64,000 nucleotides of DNA from Amycolatopsis acididurans (GTDB lineage: Bacteria; Actinomycetota; Actinomycetes; Mycobacteriales; Pseudonocardiaceae): assembly GCF_012328925.1 (NCBI RefSeq), contig NZ_JAAXLS010000014.1:1-64000 (forward strand), written 5' to 3'. Of this stretch, positions 24,437 to 32,393 are shown piece by piece. Positions within the stretch are counted from its first letter, which is position 1. The number at the start of each line of letters is the position of its first letter. A model generated the notes under the pieces. The model did no database searches. It was not told the DNA's origin and saw nothing but the letters and a program-made list of their open reading frames with translations. Made by a program: the position numbers and the translations under genes.

Positions 24437-25405
24437 GTGGGTACTGACCGTGACAGGATGACCGCCGCCAGGATCGCGGCGGGAGTTGCGGCGGCCGGAG
24501 CGGCGACGCTCGGGTACGCCGTCGGAGTGGAACGGCGGCACTGGACGCTGCGCAGCGCGGAACTGCCGGTGCTCGCGCCCGGCGCGCGGCCCATCCGGGT
24601 GCTGCACATCTCCGACCTGCACATGATGCCGGGGCAGGAGTCGAAGCAGCGGTGGGTCGCCGGGCTCGCCGACCTCGAACCGGACTTCGTCGTCAACACC
24701 GGCGACAATCTCGCGCATCCGCAGGCCGTGCCGTACGTGCTGCGCTCACTCGGGACGCTGCTCGACCGGCCGGGCGTGTTCATCTTCGGCAGCAACGACT
24801 ACTACGCACCCAAGCCGAAGAACCCGGCGCGGTACCTGATGCCGCGCGGCAAGAAGAAGCGCATTCACGGCAAGCACCTACCGTGGCGCGACCTGCGCGC
24901 GGCGTTCATCGAGCGCGGCTGGCTCGACCTGACCCACGTGCGGCGCACCGTGGACGTGGCCGGGCAGCAGGTGTTCGTCGCCGGAGTGGACGATCCACAC
25001 CTGCGCCGCGACCGCTACGAGAAAATCGCAGGCCACGCCGACCGCGACGCGGCACTCCGCCTCGGCATCACCCACTCCCCGGAGCCCCGCGTACTCGACC
25101 CGTTCGCCGACGACGGCTACGACCTGGTCATGGCCGGCCACACCCACGGCGGACAGCTGCGTATCCCCGGCATCGGCGCGCTGGTGACCAACTGTGATCT
25201 CGATCGCTCCCGGGCCCGTGGCGTCTCCCGGTGGGGCGCCGACATGTGGCTCCACGTGTCCGCCGGCCTGGGCACCAGCCCCTTCGCCCCCGCCCGTTTC
25301 GCCTGCCCACCCGAGGCCAGCCTGCTGACCCTGGTCCCACGGGGCACGAGCGGCGAACGGACCGAAAAGCAAACCCCCCGCAAAGCCCGCAGCGACATCC
25401 GCTAG
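24437..25405 (+). CDS. Membrane-tethered metallophosphoesterase
   Basis: A calcineurin-like phosphoesterase of 322 residues, homologous to M. tuberculosis Rv3683. A short hydrophobic N-terminus (about 8-25) suggests membrane tethering. Metal motifs are ISDLHM (first Asp and His), NTGDNL, and AGHTHGGQL near the C-terminus. Motif III, normally GNHD/E, reads GSNDYY, so the catalytic His of that motif is missing. The substrate is unknown; many relatives act on phospholipid-linked or nucleotide phosphates. Its TAG stop lies inside the -10-like TAGACT of the following tRNA gene. Confidence 0.85.
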   Translation: MGTDRDRMTAARIAAGVAAAGAATLGYAVGVERRHWTLRSAELPVLAPGARPIRVLHISDLHMMPGQESKQRWVAGLADLEPDFVVNTGDNLAHPQAVPYVLRSLGTLLDRPGVFIFGSNDYYAPKPKNPARYLMPRGKKKRIHGKHLPWRDLRAAFIERGWLDLTHVRRTVDVAGQQVFVAGVDDPHLRRDRYEKIAGHADRDAALRLGITHSPEPRVLDPFADDGYDLVMAGHTHGGQLRIPGIGALVTNCDLDRSRARGVSRWGADMWLHVSAGLGTSPFAPARFACPPEASLLTLVPRGTSGERTEKQTPRKARSDIR

Positions 25406-25408
25406 ACT
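25403..25408 (+). promoter_or_regulatory. Candidate -10 for tRNA-Pro
   Basis: TAGACT overlaps the upstream stop codon and lies 26 bp before the tRNA 5' end. No clear -35 is seen. Confidence 0.35.
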
Positions 25409-25434
25409 TCACCTCGGCCCGTTAAGCAGTACAT

Positions 25435-25508
25435 CGGGGTGTGGCGCAGCTTGGTAGCGTGCCTCGTTCGGGTCGAGGAGGTCGTGGGTTCAAATCCCGC
25501 CACCCCGA
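25435..25508 (+). tRNA. tRNA-Pro (anticodon CGG)
   Basis: A full cloverleaf: acceptor CGGGGTG with CACCCCG, D stem GCGC/GCGT with loop AGCTTGGTA, anticodon stem CCTCG/CGAGG with loop TTCGGGT (anticodon CGG at 25469-25471), and T arm GTGGG-TTCAAAT-CCCGC. The discriminator is A, and CCA is not encoded. It reads Pro CCG codons. The position after the phosphoesterase matches the mycobacterial order. Confidence 0.97.
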
Positions 25509-25521
25509 CGGAAGATCTGGG

Positions 25522-25565
25522 AGATCCCTATCTGCGGAATGCGCAGATAGGGATCTTCTTTTGTG
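25522..25565 (+). terminator. Terminator of tRNA-Pro
   Basis: A perfect 15-bp stem, AGATCCCTATCTGCG (25522-25536) with 25542-25556, has a 5-nt loop and is followed by TCTTTT. Confidence 0.95.
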
Positions 25566-25570
25566 TCTTC

Positions 25571-25620
25571 TGGGGGTCGAACCCCCAGACCCCCGCCGGG
25601 GGCAAGCCCCCTGGACCCCC
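25571..25620. repeat. GC palindromic repeat, copy B
   Basis: Inverted copy of the element at 12321-12373. The arms GGGGGTCGAACCCCC and GGGGGCAAGCCCCC are separated by AGACCCCCGCC. It directly follows the tRNA terminator. The rest of the gap to 25788 shows no gene. Confidence 0.75.
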
Positions 25621-25788
25621 TCGCGTTGGCGCTGGCGCGCCTCGCGAAGCGACCGCTTCGTGGTGACTTCGGGTTGGTGGCGCTGTTGCCATGGGGAGGT
25701 GGCGGCGCGGCTTGGGTGGTCGGTCCAGACTCCTCCTGGCCCCTTCGTCCTGCGATCTCTAGGGGACCCGACCAGGACCCACCAACCA

Positions 25789-26529
25789 CTACTTCCGGGC
25801 CACCAACTCCACCCAGCATTGGGCGAAATCGCCGTCGCCGCTGTGGGACCAGGCCCAGGCCGACCTTGCCGCCGAAGCGAGTTGGTCGTCCGGGGACGTG
25901 CGCAGGGCCGCGTCCAGACGGGTTTCCACGTAACGCGCCAGTTCGCGGTAGGACATGTCCGGCCGATACCGGGCGTGGGTGGACACCTCACCGAAACCCG
26001 CGTCGGCGACCAGCCCTGCGATGTGCTTACCGGCAAAGGGATCTCCGCCCGCTCGGCGGCGCAACAGGTAGTGCCCCCGCAGTGCGGCGGTCACATTCGC
26101 CGTCTTCGGGCGGATCCTGGCCCGGCTCCAGTCCGAAGTAGACAGGGCGAGGGTGCCGCCGGGCCGCAGCACACGATTCAACTCGCGCAGCGCCACCACG
26201 GGACGTGCGAGATGTTCGAACAGGGCGTGCGCGAAGACCACATCGACGCTCTCCGACGCGATCGGCAGGTCGTACACCGAACCGGCCACCAGGTCCACAG
26301 TGGACTCCGCGGGAAACTGGCCGGGCGAGGCGTCCAAACCCACGACGCGGCCCTCGCCCACGTAGGGGAGGAAGCCACGCGTGATCGAACCCGGGCCGCA
26401 CCCTACGTCGAGCACCCGTTGCCCCGGACGGAGTAACCGGACCACGAACTGGGCCCGATCGCTCGCCGTGCGCGCAGACATCATCGACAGTGCGTCATCA
26501 GAAAACCCGGGCGCGTATCCCTCCAGCAC
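25789..26529 (-). CDS. Class I SAM-dependent methyltransferase
   Basis: A 246-residue UbiE/Methyltransf_11-like enzyme. The SAM-binding glycine motif VLDVGCGPGS (about 37-46) is followed by VVGLDASPGQ (acidic residue after strand 2), DLPIASESVDVVFAHALFEH (motif II) and LRPGGTLALS. Small-molecule or ubiquinone-type substrates are possible; none is indicated. GTG 26529 is chosen because TACGGT ends 6 nt upstream and a longer frame would run into the divergent peptidase gene only 34 bp away. Confidence 0.8.
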   Translation of the reverse strand: MLEGYAPGFSDDALSMMSARTASDRAQFVVRLLRPGQRVLDVGCGPGSITRGFLPYVGEGRVVGLDASPGQFPAESTVDLVAGSVYDLPIASESVDVVFAHALFEHLARPVVALRELNRVLRPGGTLALSTSDWSRARIRPKTANVTAALRGHYLLRRRAGGDPFAGKHIAGLVADAGFGEVSTHARYRPDMSYRELARYVETRLDAALRTSPDDQLASAARSAWAWSHSGDGDFAQCWVELVARK

Positions 26530-26563
26530 CCACTCACCGTACGGGCCTGGCAGGATCTCAGGT
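26530..26563. promoter_or_regulatory. Compact divergent leaderless promoters
   Basis: Leftward: TACGGT (26541-26536) ends 6 nt before GTG 26529. Rightward: CAGGAT (26551-26556) ends 7 nt before GTG 26564. The 34-bp gap must hold both -10 regions. Confidence 0.4.
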
Positions 26564-28393
26564 GTGACTACCCAGCACCCGCCCGCAGTGATTCCTGACC
26601 GCCTCTTCGACGACGCCGAGGCCGAGGCCCGCTGGCGCGCCCGCTTCCATGCCCCGCGCATGTCGACGCCGGGCTGGGCACTCGACGCACCGGACGCGAA
26701 CATCTACGTGTCCAACGCGAGCGGCGTCTGGGAGGTGTACGCGTGGGACCGGTCGACCGGCGAGCACCGCCGCGTCACCGACCGCCCCAACGGCACCCTG
26801 CACGCCACCACCTCGCCCGACGGCGCGTGGATCTGGTGGTTCAACGACACCGACGGCGACGAGTTCGGCTCGTGGGTTCGTGAGCCCTTCGCTCCCGGCG
26901 TGATCGAGACCGCGGTTCCGGGCGTGCACGACGGGTACCCGGCCGGTCTGGAGATCGGGCACCGCGTGGTCGCGGTCGGCGTGTCCACCGACGAGGGCAG
27001 CGAGCTGTTCGCCCACATCGACGGCGAGACCAACCGCTTCTATGCGAGCAAGGACGACGCCAGCGTCGCGTCGCTCTCCCGCGACGAGCGGCTGCTGGCC
27101 ATCTCGCACTCCGAGCACGGCGACTCCCGGCATCCCGCCGTGCGCGTCCTCGCGACCGGCGGTTTCTCCGCCGTCGCGGACAAATGGGACGGCGAGGGCA
27201 AGGGCCTCACCCCGCTGGAGTTCTCCCCTGTCGCGGGCGATCCCCGGCTGCTGATGCTGCACGAGCGCCGCGGCCACGAGGAGCTGCTGATCTGGGACGT
27301 CGAGGCCGACACCGAGACCGAGGTCTCGCTCGACCTGCCCGGCGAGGTCGCCGCCGAGTGGTATCCGAAGGCCGACGCGCTGCTGGTCGTGCACTTCCAC
27401 GAAGGCCGCAGCTCGCTGTACCGCTACGACCTCGCCGACGGCGCACTGTCCTCTTTGGAGACTCCGAAGGGCAGGATCGGCGGTGCCGCGGTGCGTCCGG
27501 ACGGCACCGTCGAATACTCGTGGTCCAGCGCGGCCGAGCCCACGGTGATCAGGGCGCGCACCGCCGACGGCACCGACAGCGTGCTGCTCACCCCGCCCGG
27601 CGAGCCCGCCCCGCATTCGCAACCGGTGGTGGACGCGTTCGTCGAGGGACCGGGCGGCCGGGTGCACGCGCTGGTCGCACGGCCGGCGAACGCGCCGGAC
27701 GGACCGGTACCGACGGTGTTCACCCTGCACGGCGGACCGCATTCGGCGGACGAGGACCGGTTCTCCGCCTACCGCGCGGTGTGGCTGGACGCCGGGTTCG
27801 CGGTGATCGAGGTCAACTACCGCGGTTCGACCGGGTACGGGTCGGCCTGGCGCGACGCGATCGAGGGCCGCCCGGGGCTGACCGAACTCGAGGACGTCGC
27901 CGCGGTGCACGACTGGGCCGTCCAGAGTGGACTCGCGGACCCGGCGAAATGCGTGGTGTCCGGGGCGTCCTGGGGCGGCTACCTGACCCTGCTCGCCATC
28001 GGCACGCAGCCGGACCGGTGGGCGGCGGCGGTGTCGAGCGTGCCGGTGGCCGACTACGTGGCCGCGTACGAGGACGAGATGGAGCAGCTTCGCGCGTTCG
28101 ACCGGGCGCTGTTCGGCGGCTCGCCGGAGACCGTGCCCGCCGTGTACCGCGAGTGCTCGCCGCTGACCTATGTCGAGGCGGTGAAGGCGCCGGTGATGGT
28201 GCTGGCCGGCGACAACGATCCGCGCTGCCCGATCCGGCAGATCGAGAACTACCTCGACCGTCTGGCCGCGCGGGACGTGCCGTACGAGTTCTACCGCTAC
28301 GACGCCGGGCACGGATCGCTCGTGATCGCCGAGACCATCAGGCAAACCGCGGCGGAGGTGTTCTTCGCGCTGCGGGCACTCGGGATGCGGTAG
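26564..28393 (+). CDS. Prolyl oligopeptidase-family serine peptidase (S9)
   Basis: A 609-residue S9 peptidase or acylaminoacyl-peptidase-like enzyme, cytosolic. Residues about 45-350 form a beta-propeller (repeated SPDG and WDVE-type strands), and the C-terminal third is an alpha/beta hydrolase. The triad is Ser469 (SGASWGGYL), Asp552 (GDNDPRCP) and His583 (YDAGHGS). The propeller usually limits substrates to short peptides. The start GTG 26564 is leaderless-type. A second hydrolase gene follows 3 bp after the stop. Confidence 0.87.
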   Translation: MTTQHPPAVIPDRLFDDAEAEARWRARFHAPRMSTPGWALDAPDANIYVSNASGVWEVYAWDRSTGEHRRVTDRPNGTLHATTSPDGAWIWWFNDTDGDEFGSWVREPFAPGVIETAVPGVHDGYPAGLEIGHRVVAVGVSTDEGSELFAHIDGETNRFYASKDDASVASLSRDERLLAISHSEHGDSRHPAVRVLATGGFSAVADKWDGEGKGLTPLEFSPVAGDPRLLMLHERRGHEELLIWDVEADTETEVSLDLPGEVAAEWYPKADALLVVHFHEGRSSLYRYDLADGALSSLETPKGRIGGAAVRPDGTVEYSWSSAAEPTVIRARTADGTDSVLLTPPGEPAPHSQPVVDAFVEGPGGRVHALVARPANAPDGPVPTVFTLHGGPHSADEDRFSAYRAVWLDAGFAVIEVNYRGSTGYGSAWRDAIEGRPGLTELEDVAAVHDWAVQSGLADPAKCVVSGASWGGYLTLLAIGTQPDRWAAAVSSVPVADYVAAYEDEMEQLRAFDRALFGGSPETVPAVYRECSPLTYVEAVKAPVMVLAGDNDPRCPIRQIENYLDRLAARDVPYEFYRYDAGHGSLVIAETIRQTAAEVFFALRALGMR

Positions 28394-28395
28394 CG

Positions 28396-29202
28396 ATGGA
28401 CCTGTGTCTGGAGACGTTCGGCGCGACGAACGATCCGGCGCTGCTGCTGATCGGCGGTGCGTCCTCGTCGATGGACTGGTGGGACACCGAGTTCTGCGAG
28501 CGGCTGGCGGCGCCCGGCCGGTTCGTCATCAGGTACGACCACCGTGACACCGGGCAGTCCCCTGGCTCGCCGCCGGGCGAACCGCGCTACACCTCCGCGG
28601 ACCTGGCCACCGATCCGCTGCGGATCCTCGACTCCCTCGGCATCGACCGCGCGCACTTCGTCGGTCTGTCGATGGGCGGCGGCATCGCGCAGCTGCTCGC
28701 CGCGCTGCACGGCGACCGCGTACGCACGCTGACCCTCATCGCGACCGCGCCGGCCGGCGCGCGGACCGGCAGCGAAGCGCTGCCGCCGCTGAACCCACCG
28801 GCGAGCCCGCCGGCGCCGGACTGGCACGACCGGGCGGCGGTGATCGACTACCTGGTCGCGGACCAGCGCGCCCACGGCGGCACGCCGTTCGGCGAGGAGC
28901 GGGTCCGACGGCTGGCAGGCAAGGTCGTCGACCGGACCCGCGACATGGCCGCGAGCGCGGTCAATCACTCGCTCGCGGCGGGTAACACGCCCTCGTTCCG
29001 GCTCGCCGACATCGCCGCCCCGACGCTGGTCATGCACGGCACGGCCGATCCGCTGTTCCCGCCGGCCTACGGGGCGGCGCTCGCGGCCGAGATTCCCGGC
29101 GCGCGGCTGGTCCCGCTCGACGGCATGGGGCACGAGTACCCGCCGCCGCGGCTGTGGGACGTCGTGACCGCCGAGATCATCCGGCACACCGGCGACCGCT
29201 AG
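28396..29202 (+). CDS. Alpha/beta hydrolase
   Basis: A 268-residue alpha/beta hydrolase with nucleophile elbow GLSMGGG, the preceding YDHRDTGQS typical of the family, Asp in HGTADPLFP and His in GMGHEYPPP. Esterase, lactonase or C-C hydrolase activity is possible. It is co-transcribed with the S9 peptidase. The TAG stop overlaps the convergent glutamate decarboxylase stop in CTAG (29199-29202). Confidence 0.8.
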   Translation: MDLCLETFGATNDPALLLIGGASSSMDWWDTEFCERLAAPGRFVIRYDHRDTGQSPGSPPGEPRYTSADLATDPLRILDSLGIDRAHFVGLSMGGGIAQLLAALHGDRVRTLTLIATAPAGARTGSEALPPLNPPASPPAPDWHDRAAVIDYLVADQRAHGGTPFGEERVRRLAGKVVDRTRDMAASAVNHSLAAGNTPSFRLADIAAPTLVMHGTADPLFPPAYGAALAAEIPGARLVPLDGMGHEYPPPRLWDVVTAEIIRHTGDR

Positions 29203-30590
29203 TGGTGGAAGGCGGTGCTGGTCTCGGGATCGTGGCTAGGCCCCGGCTGCCGCTCCAGTTCGGGCAGTAGCCGTGTCAGGTCCTCGATCAGCAGGTCGGC
29301 GAGGTCGTGCGTGAAACCGTTGCGGCACACCACGCGCAGCACCGCCAGGTCGGTGCGGTTGTCCGGGAACGTGTACGCGGGCACGAGCCACCCGCGTTCC
29401 CGTAGCCGCCGCGACACGTCGAAGACATCGAACGAGGTCACGTCCGGTTTGGTGGTGAACGCGAACACCGGCAGCTGGTCGCCACGGGTGAGCAGCTGGA
29501 ACGGGCCCAGCCTGCCGATCCGGTCGGCGAGGTCGGTCGCGACATCGCGCGAAGCCTGTTGCACGGCGCGGAATCCGTCGCGGCCGAGCCGGACGAACGT
29601 GTAGTACTGCGCGGCGACCTCCGCACCCGGCCGTGAGAAGTTCAGCGCGAAGGTCGGCATGTCGCCGCCCAGGTAGTTGACGTTGAACACCAGTTCCGAG
29701 GGCAGCGCGGCCTTGTCCCGCCAGATCACCCAGCCGACGCCCGGATAGACCAGCCCGTACTTGTGGCCCGAGGTGTTGATCGACGCGACCCGCGGCAGCC
29801 GGAAGTCCCACTCCAGGTCCGGATCGAGGAACGGGGCGATCATCGCGCCGGACGCGCCGTCGACGTGGACGGGGATGTCGAGCCCGGTGCGCTCGGCCAG
29901 CTCGTCCAGCGCGGCGGCGATCTCGGCGACCGGTTCGTAGCTACCGTCGAAAGTGGACCCGAGGATCGCGACGACGCCGATGGTGTTCTCGTCGCAGCGG
30001 GCGACCGCCTGCTCGGCGCTGAGATGGAACCGGTCGCCCTCCATCGGCACCAGGCGCGGTTCGACCTCCCAGTACTCGCAGAACTTCTCCCAGCACACCT
30101 GGACGTTCGTGCCCATGACCAGGTTCGGCTTGCCCGCACGGCCCAGCTTCGACCAGCGGCGCTTGAGCGCCATCCCGGCGAGCATGCAGGCCTCGGACGA
30201 ACCCGTGGTCGAACAGCCGATGATCGCCTCCGGATCGGGGGCGTGCCACAGCTCGGCGAGGATGTTGACGCAGCGCCGCTCCAGCTCGGCGGTCTGCGGG
30301 TACTCGTCCTTGTCGATCATGTTCTTGTCGGCGCATTCGGCCATCAGCTCGCGCGCCTGCGGTTCCATCCACGTCGTGACGAACGTGGCGAGGTTGAGGC
30401 GCGCGTTGCCGTCGAGCATCAGCTCGTCACGCACGAGCTGCAACGCCGTGTCGGCGGGCACCGGTTCGTCGGCGAGCCGGTGATGCGGCAACGTCAGCTC
30501 CGCCGCATATGCCGGATTCGTGCCGCCCACCAGCGGATTGCTGCCGCCACGCCGTTCGGCCCGCCGCGCTTTCCCGGATTGCAAGACCAT
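29199..30590 (-). CDS. gadB: Glutamate decarboxylase
   Basis: A PLP enzyme of 463 residues that converts glutamate to GABA and CO2, using a proton (acid resistance, GABA shunt). The PLP lysine is Lys277 in SGHKYGLVYPG. CSTTGSSEACMLAG and VHVDGASGAMIAPF are standard cofactor and substrate segments of GAD. The length and the C-terminal tail ending in FHH fit bacterial GadB. No GABA antiporter gene is adjacent. TAGGTT ends 6 nt before ATG 30590 and no ribosome site is seen, so the mRNA is probably leaderless. Confidence 0.92.
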   Translation of the reverse strand: MVLQSGKARRAERRGGSNPLVGGTNPAYAAELTLPHHRLADEPVPADTALQLVRDELMLDGNARLNLATFVTTWMEPQARELMAECADKNMIDKDEYPQTAELERRCVNILAELWHAPDPEAIIGCSTTGSSEACMLAGMALKRRWSKLGRAGKPNLVMGTNVQVCWEKFCEYWEVEPRLVPMEGDRFHLSAEQAVARCDENTIGVVAILGSTFDGSYEPVAEIAAALDELAERTGLDIPVHVDGASGAMIAPFLDPDLEWDFRLPRVASINTSGHKYGLVYPGVGWVIWRDKAALPSELVFNVNYLGGDMPTFALNFSRPGAEVAAQYYTFVRLGRDGFRAVQQASRDVATDLADRIGRLGPFQLLTRGDQLPVFAFTTKPDVTSFDVFDVSRRLRERGWLVPAYTFPDNRTDLAVLRVVCRNGFTHDLADLLIEDLTRLLPELERQPGPSHDPETSTAFHH

Positions 30591-30602
30591 GCTCGGAACC
30601 TA
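30591..30602 (-). promoter_or_regulatory. Leaderless -10 for gadB
   Basis: On minus, TAGGTT (30602-30597) ends 6 nt before ATG 30590. It directly abuts the dps terminator. Confidence 0.45.
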
Positions 30603-30606
30603 ACCC

Positions 30607-30665
30607 AAAAAGCCGCGAGGGGCCCCCTGACGGCGGATGCCACATCAGGGAGCCCCTCACGGCGG
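30607..30665 (-). terminator. Terminator of the ohr-dps unit
   Basis: Read on minus, CCGCCGTGAGGGGCTCCCTGA pairs, with small mismatches, with TCAGGGGGCCCCTCGCGG. TTTTTGGG follows. It lies just after the dps stop and before the gadB promoter. Confidence 0.8.
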
Positions 30666-30670
30666 AACGA

Positions 30671-31147
30671 TCAGGCCTGCTGGGCCTGCCACATCCAGTG
30701 CGCCTTCTCCAGCGCCTGCGTGATCTCGATGAGCAGGTCCTGGGTGACGAGGTCGCTCTTGTCGGTCTCGTCGATGCGCTTGCGTAGCCGCTGGATCAGC
30801 TCGTCGAGGGCCGCGACGATCGCCGCGATCGTCGCCTCGACGTTCTGCCAGTTGTCCGGGTACTCGGGCAGCCCCGAGCTCTCCACCACGGTCTTGGCCT
30901 TGCCGTTGGGCGATACGCCGATCGCGTTGGCGCGCTCGGCGACCTCGTCCACGTAGGTGCGGGCCGTCGACACCAGCTCGTCGAGCTGCAGGTGCACGCT
31001 GCGGAAGTTCGCACCCACCACGTTCCAGTGGGCCTGCTTCGCGATCAGCGACAGATCGATGAGGTCGACCAGCGTGGACTGCAGGACGTTACCGGTGATC
31101 TCCTTGTCGCTCGCGGTCAGCGGACTGGAGATCGGAGAGTTTGCCAT
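30671..31147 (-). CDS. dps: Dps family ferritin-like DNA-protection protein
   Basis: A 158-residue Dps protein. Twelve copies form a shell that oxidises Fe(2+) with peroxide and can bind DNA. The ferroxidase region is visible as KQAHWNVVGANFRSVHLQLD (about 37-56), with His and Asp residues shared between subunits. GAGAGG lies about 8 nt before ATG. It lies 25 bp downstream of ohr on the same strand, so the two form an oxidative-stress unit. No OhrR or OxyR gene is adjacent. Confidence 0.92.
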   Translation of the reverse strand: MANSPISSPLTASDKEITGNVLQSTLVDLIDLSLIAKQAHWNVVGANFRSVHLQLDELVSTARTYVDEVAERANAIGVSPNGKAKTVVESSGLPEYPDNWQNVEATIAAIVAALDELIQRLRKRIDETDKSDLVTQDLLIEITQALEKAHWMWQAQQA

Positions 31148-31172
31148 TGGTTTTCCTCTCTTCCCTCGAACC

Positions 31173-31598
31173 TCATTCGGTGGTCGCGATTACCTCGACT
31201 TCGATGTTTCCTCGTGTCGCACGGGAGTACGGGCAGATCTGGTGTGCCGTGGCGGCGATTTCGCTCGCCTTCCCCTGTTCCAGCCCCGGCAGGTGCGCCA
31301 CGAGCTTGACGGTGAGCCCGAACCCCTCACCTTCCTTGCCGATTCCCACCTCGGCGGTGACCGTCGAACCGGACAGCTCGGCCTTCGCCTGTCGCGCCGC
31401 CACCTGGATCGCGCTATGGAAGCAGGCCGAATAGCCGGCGGCGAACAACTGTTCCGGGTTGGTGTACTCACCACCCGGCCCGCCCATCTCCTTCGGGATG
31501 GAAAGCTGCTCGTCGATCACCCCGTCGGACGAGGTGACCTCGCCGTTGCGGCCGTCACCGCGGGCGGTGGCGATCGCCGTGTACAACACCTCGACCAT
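31173..31598 (-). CDS. ohr: Organic hydroperoxide reductase (Ohr/OsmC)
   Basis: A thiol peroxidase of 141 residues that reduces organic hydroperoxides with lipoylated proteins as electron donors. Catalytic Cys59 (SACFHSA) and Cys122 (HQICPYSRAT) are in the standard Ohr places. Start ATG 31598 is chosen because AGGAGGT lies 10 nt upstream and the length is normal; the upstream GTG overlaps the ribosome site. It is the first gene of the ohr-dps unit. The usual MarR-type ohrR gene is not in the window. Confidence 0.9.
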   Translation of the reverse strand: MVEVLYTAIATARGDGRNGEVTSSDGVIDEQLSIPKEMGGPGGEYTNPEQLFAAGYSACFHSAIQVAARQAKAELSGSTVTAEVGIGKEGEGFGLTVKLVAHLPGLEQGKASEIAATAHQICPYSRATRGNIEVEVIATTE

Positions 31599-31725
31599 GC
31601 TCGTTCGCACCTCCTGTTCCCGGAAGCCTCACGCTTTCACAAGGAACAACGTCTCGCATCCCGCGAAACTGCCAGGAATGTCCGTTGTCAACGGCGGATT
31701 ACCCGGGAGGCGATGCGGGCAACCC

Positions 31726-32289
31726 TCACCGTCGTGCGAACTCCGTCACCTGCCTGCCGATCAGGCGCAGATTGGCGACGATCTTGTCGTCGGAGGCGCC
31801 GCCGGTCTCGTCGAACTTGACCTCCGCGGTGTTGACCGCACCCCCGAGCGGGGTCGGCCAGCCCCGCAGCGCGTGCGCGATCGTGCGCAGCTGGTCGAGC
31901 GTGGTGACGGCGGCCTGCCAGCCGTAGGCGGCCGCGACCAGGCCGACGGCGCGGCCGTCGAGGTAGGGGCGTGTGTCGTGACGGAGGTCCTCGATGTAGT
32001 CCAGCGCGTTCTTGACCAGGCCGGACAGTGCGCCGTGGTAGCCGGGCGAGACGATGATCAGGCCGTCGGCCCGGCGGATGGTCTCCACCAGGTGCTCGGC
32101 TTCGGCGGTGCGGTCGGGGATACCCGTGTCGTAGAAGGGCAGGACCAGCTGGCTTCCGGTGACCGCCCGGGTCGTCGCGCCGGCCTCTTCGGCGCCGCTC
32201 AGCGCTATCCGCAGCGCGCGTTCCGACTGGGATCCGGCCCGTAGCGAGCCGCCGATACCGACCACGTTGATCACCGAGGAGGAAGTCAC
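31726..32289 (-). CDS. NAD(P)H-dependent FMN reductase
   Basis: A flavodoxin-like NADPH:FMN oxidoreductase of 187 residues. GGSLRAGSQSERAL (about 9-22) binds the FMN phosphate, and SPGYHGALSGLVKNALDY (about 77-94) is the typical flavin/dimer segment. Such enzymes supply FMNH2 or reduce quinones and azo compounds. GTG 32289 is chosen because TAGCCT ends 7 nt upstream and the protein then starts at the fold. The longer frame to 32346 runs past this promoter. Confidence 0.85.
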   Translation of the reverse strand: MTSSSVINVVGIGGSLRAGSQSERALRIALSGAEEAGATTRAVTGSQLVLPFYDTGIPDRTAEAEHLVETIRRADGLIIVSPGYHGALSGLVKNALDYIEDLRHDTRPYLDGRAVGLVAAAYGWQAAVTTLDQLRTIAHALRGWPTPLGGAVNTAEVKFDETGGASDDKIVANLRLIGRQVTEFARR

Positions 32290-32302
32290 ACGATCGAGGC
32301 TA
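32290..32302 (-). promoter_or_regulatory. Leaderless -10 for FMN reductase
   Basis: On minus, TAGCCT (32302-32297) ends 7 nt before GTG 32289. Confidence 0.45.
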
Positions 32303-32379
32303 GACCCTCCACCTAACTGGAGGACCAGCTCCGGGGACCGAGGCACGAATCACATCTGGCCTTCGTCCCTACCGATGGG

Positions 32380-32393
32380 TAACGTCAATGGTC
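32380..32393 (+). promoter_or_regulatory. Leaderless -10 for HSL-type esterase
   Basis: TAACGT (32380-32385) ends 8 nt before ATG 32394. Confidence 0.4.

Noticed and set aside
25435-25508. tRNA-Pro as an integration (attB) site in use
   Set aside because: No integrase and no duplicated tRNA 3' end is seen; the terminator and repeat follow directly.
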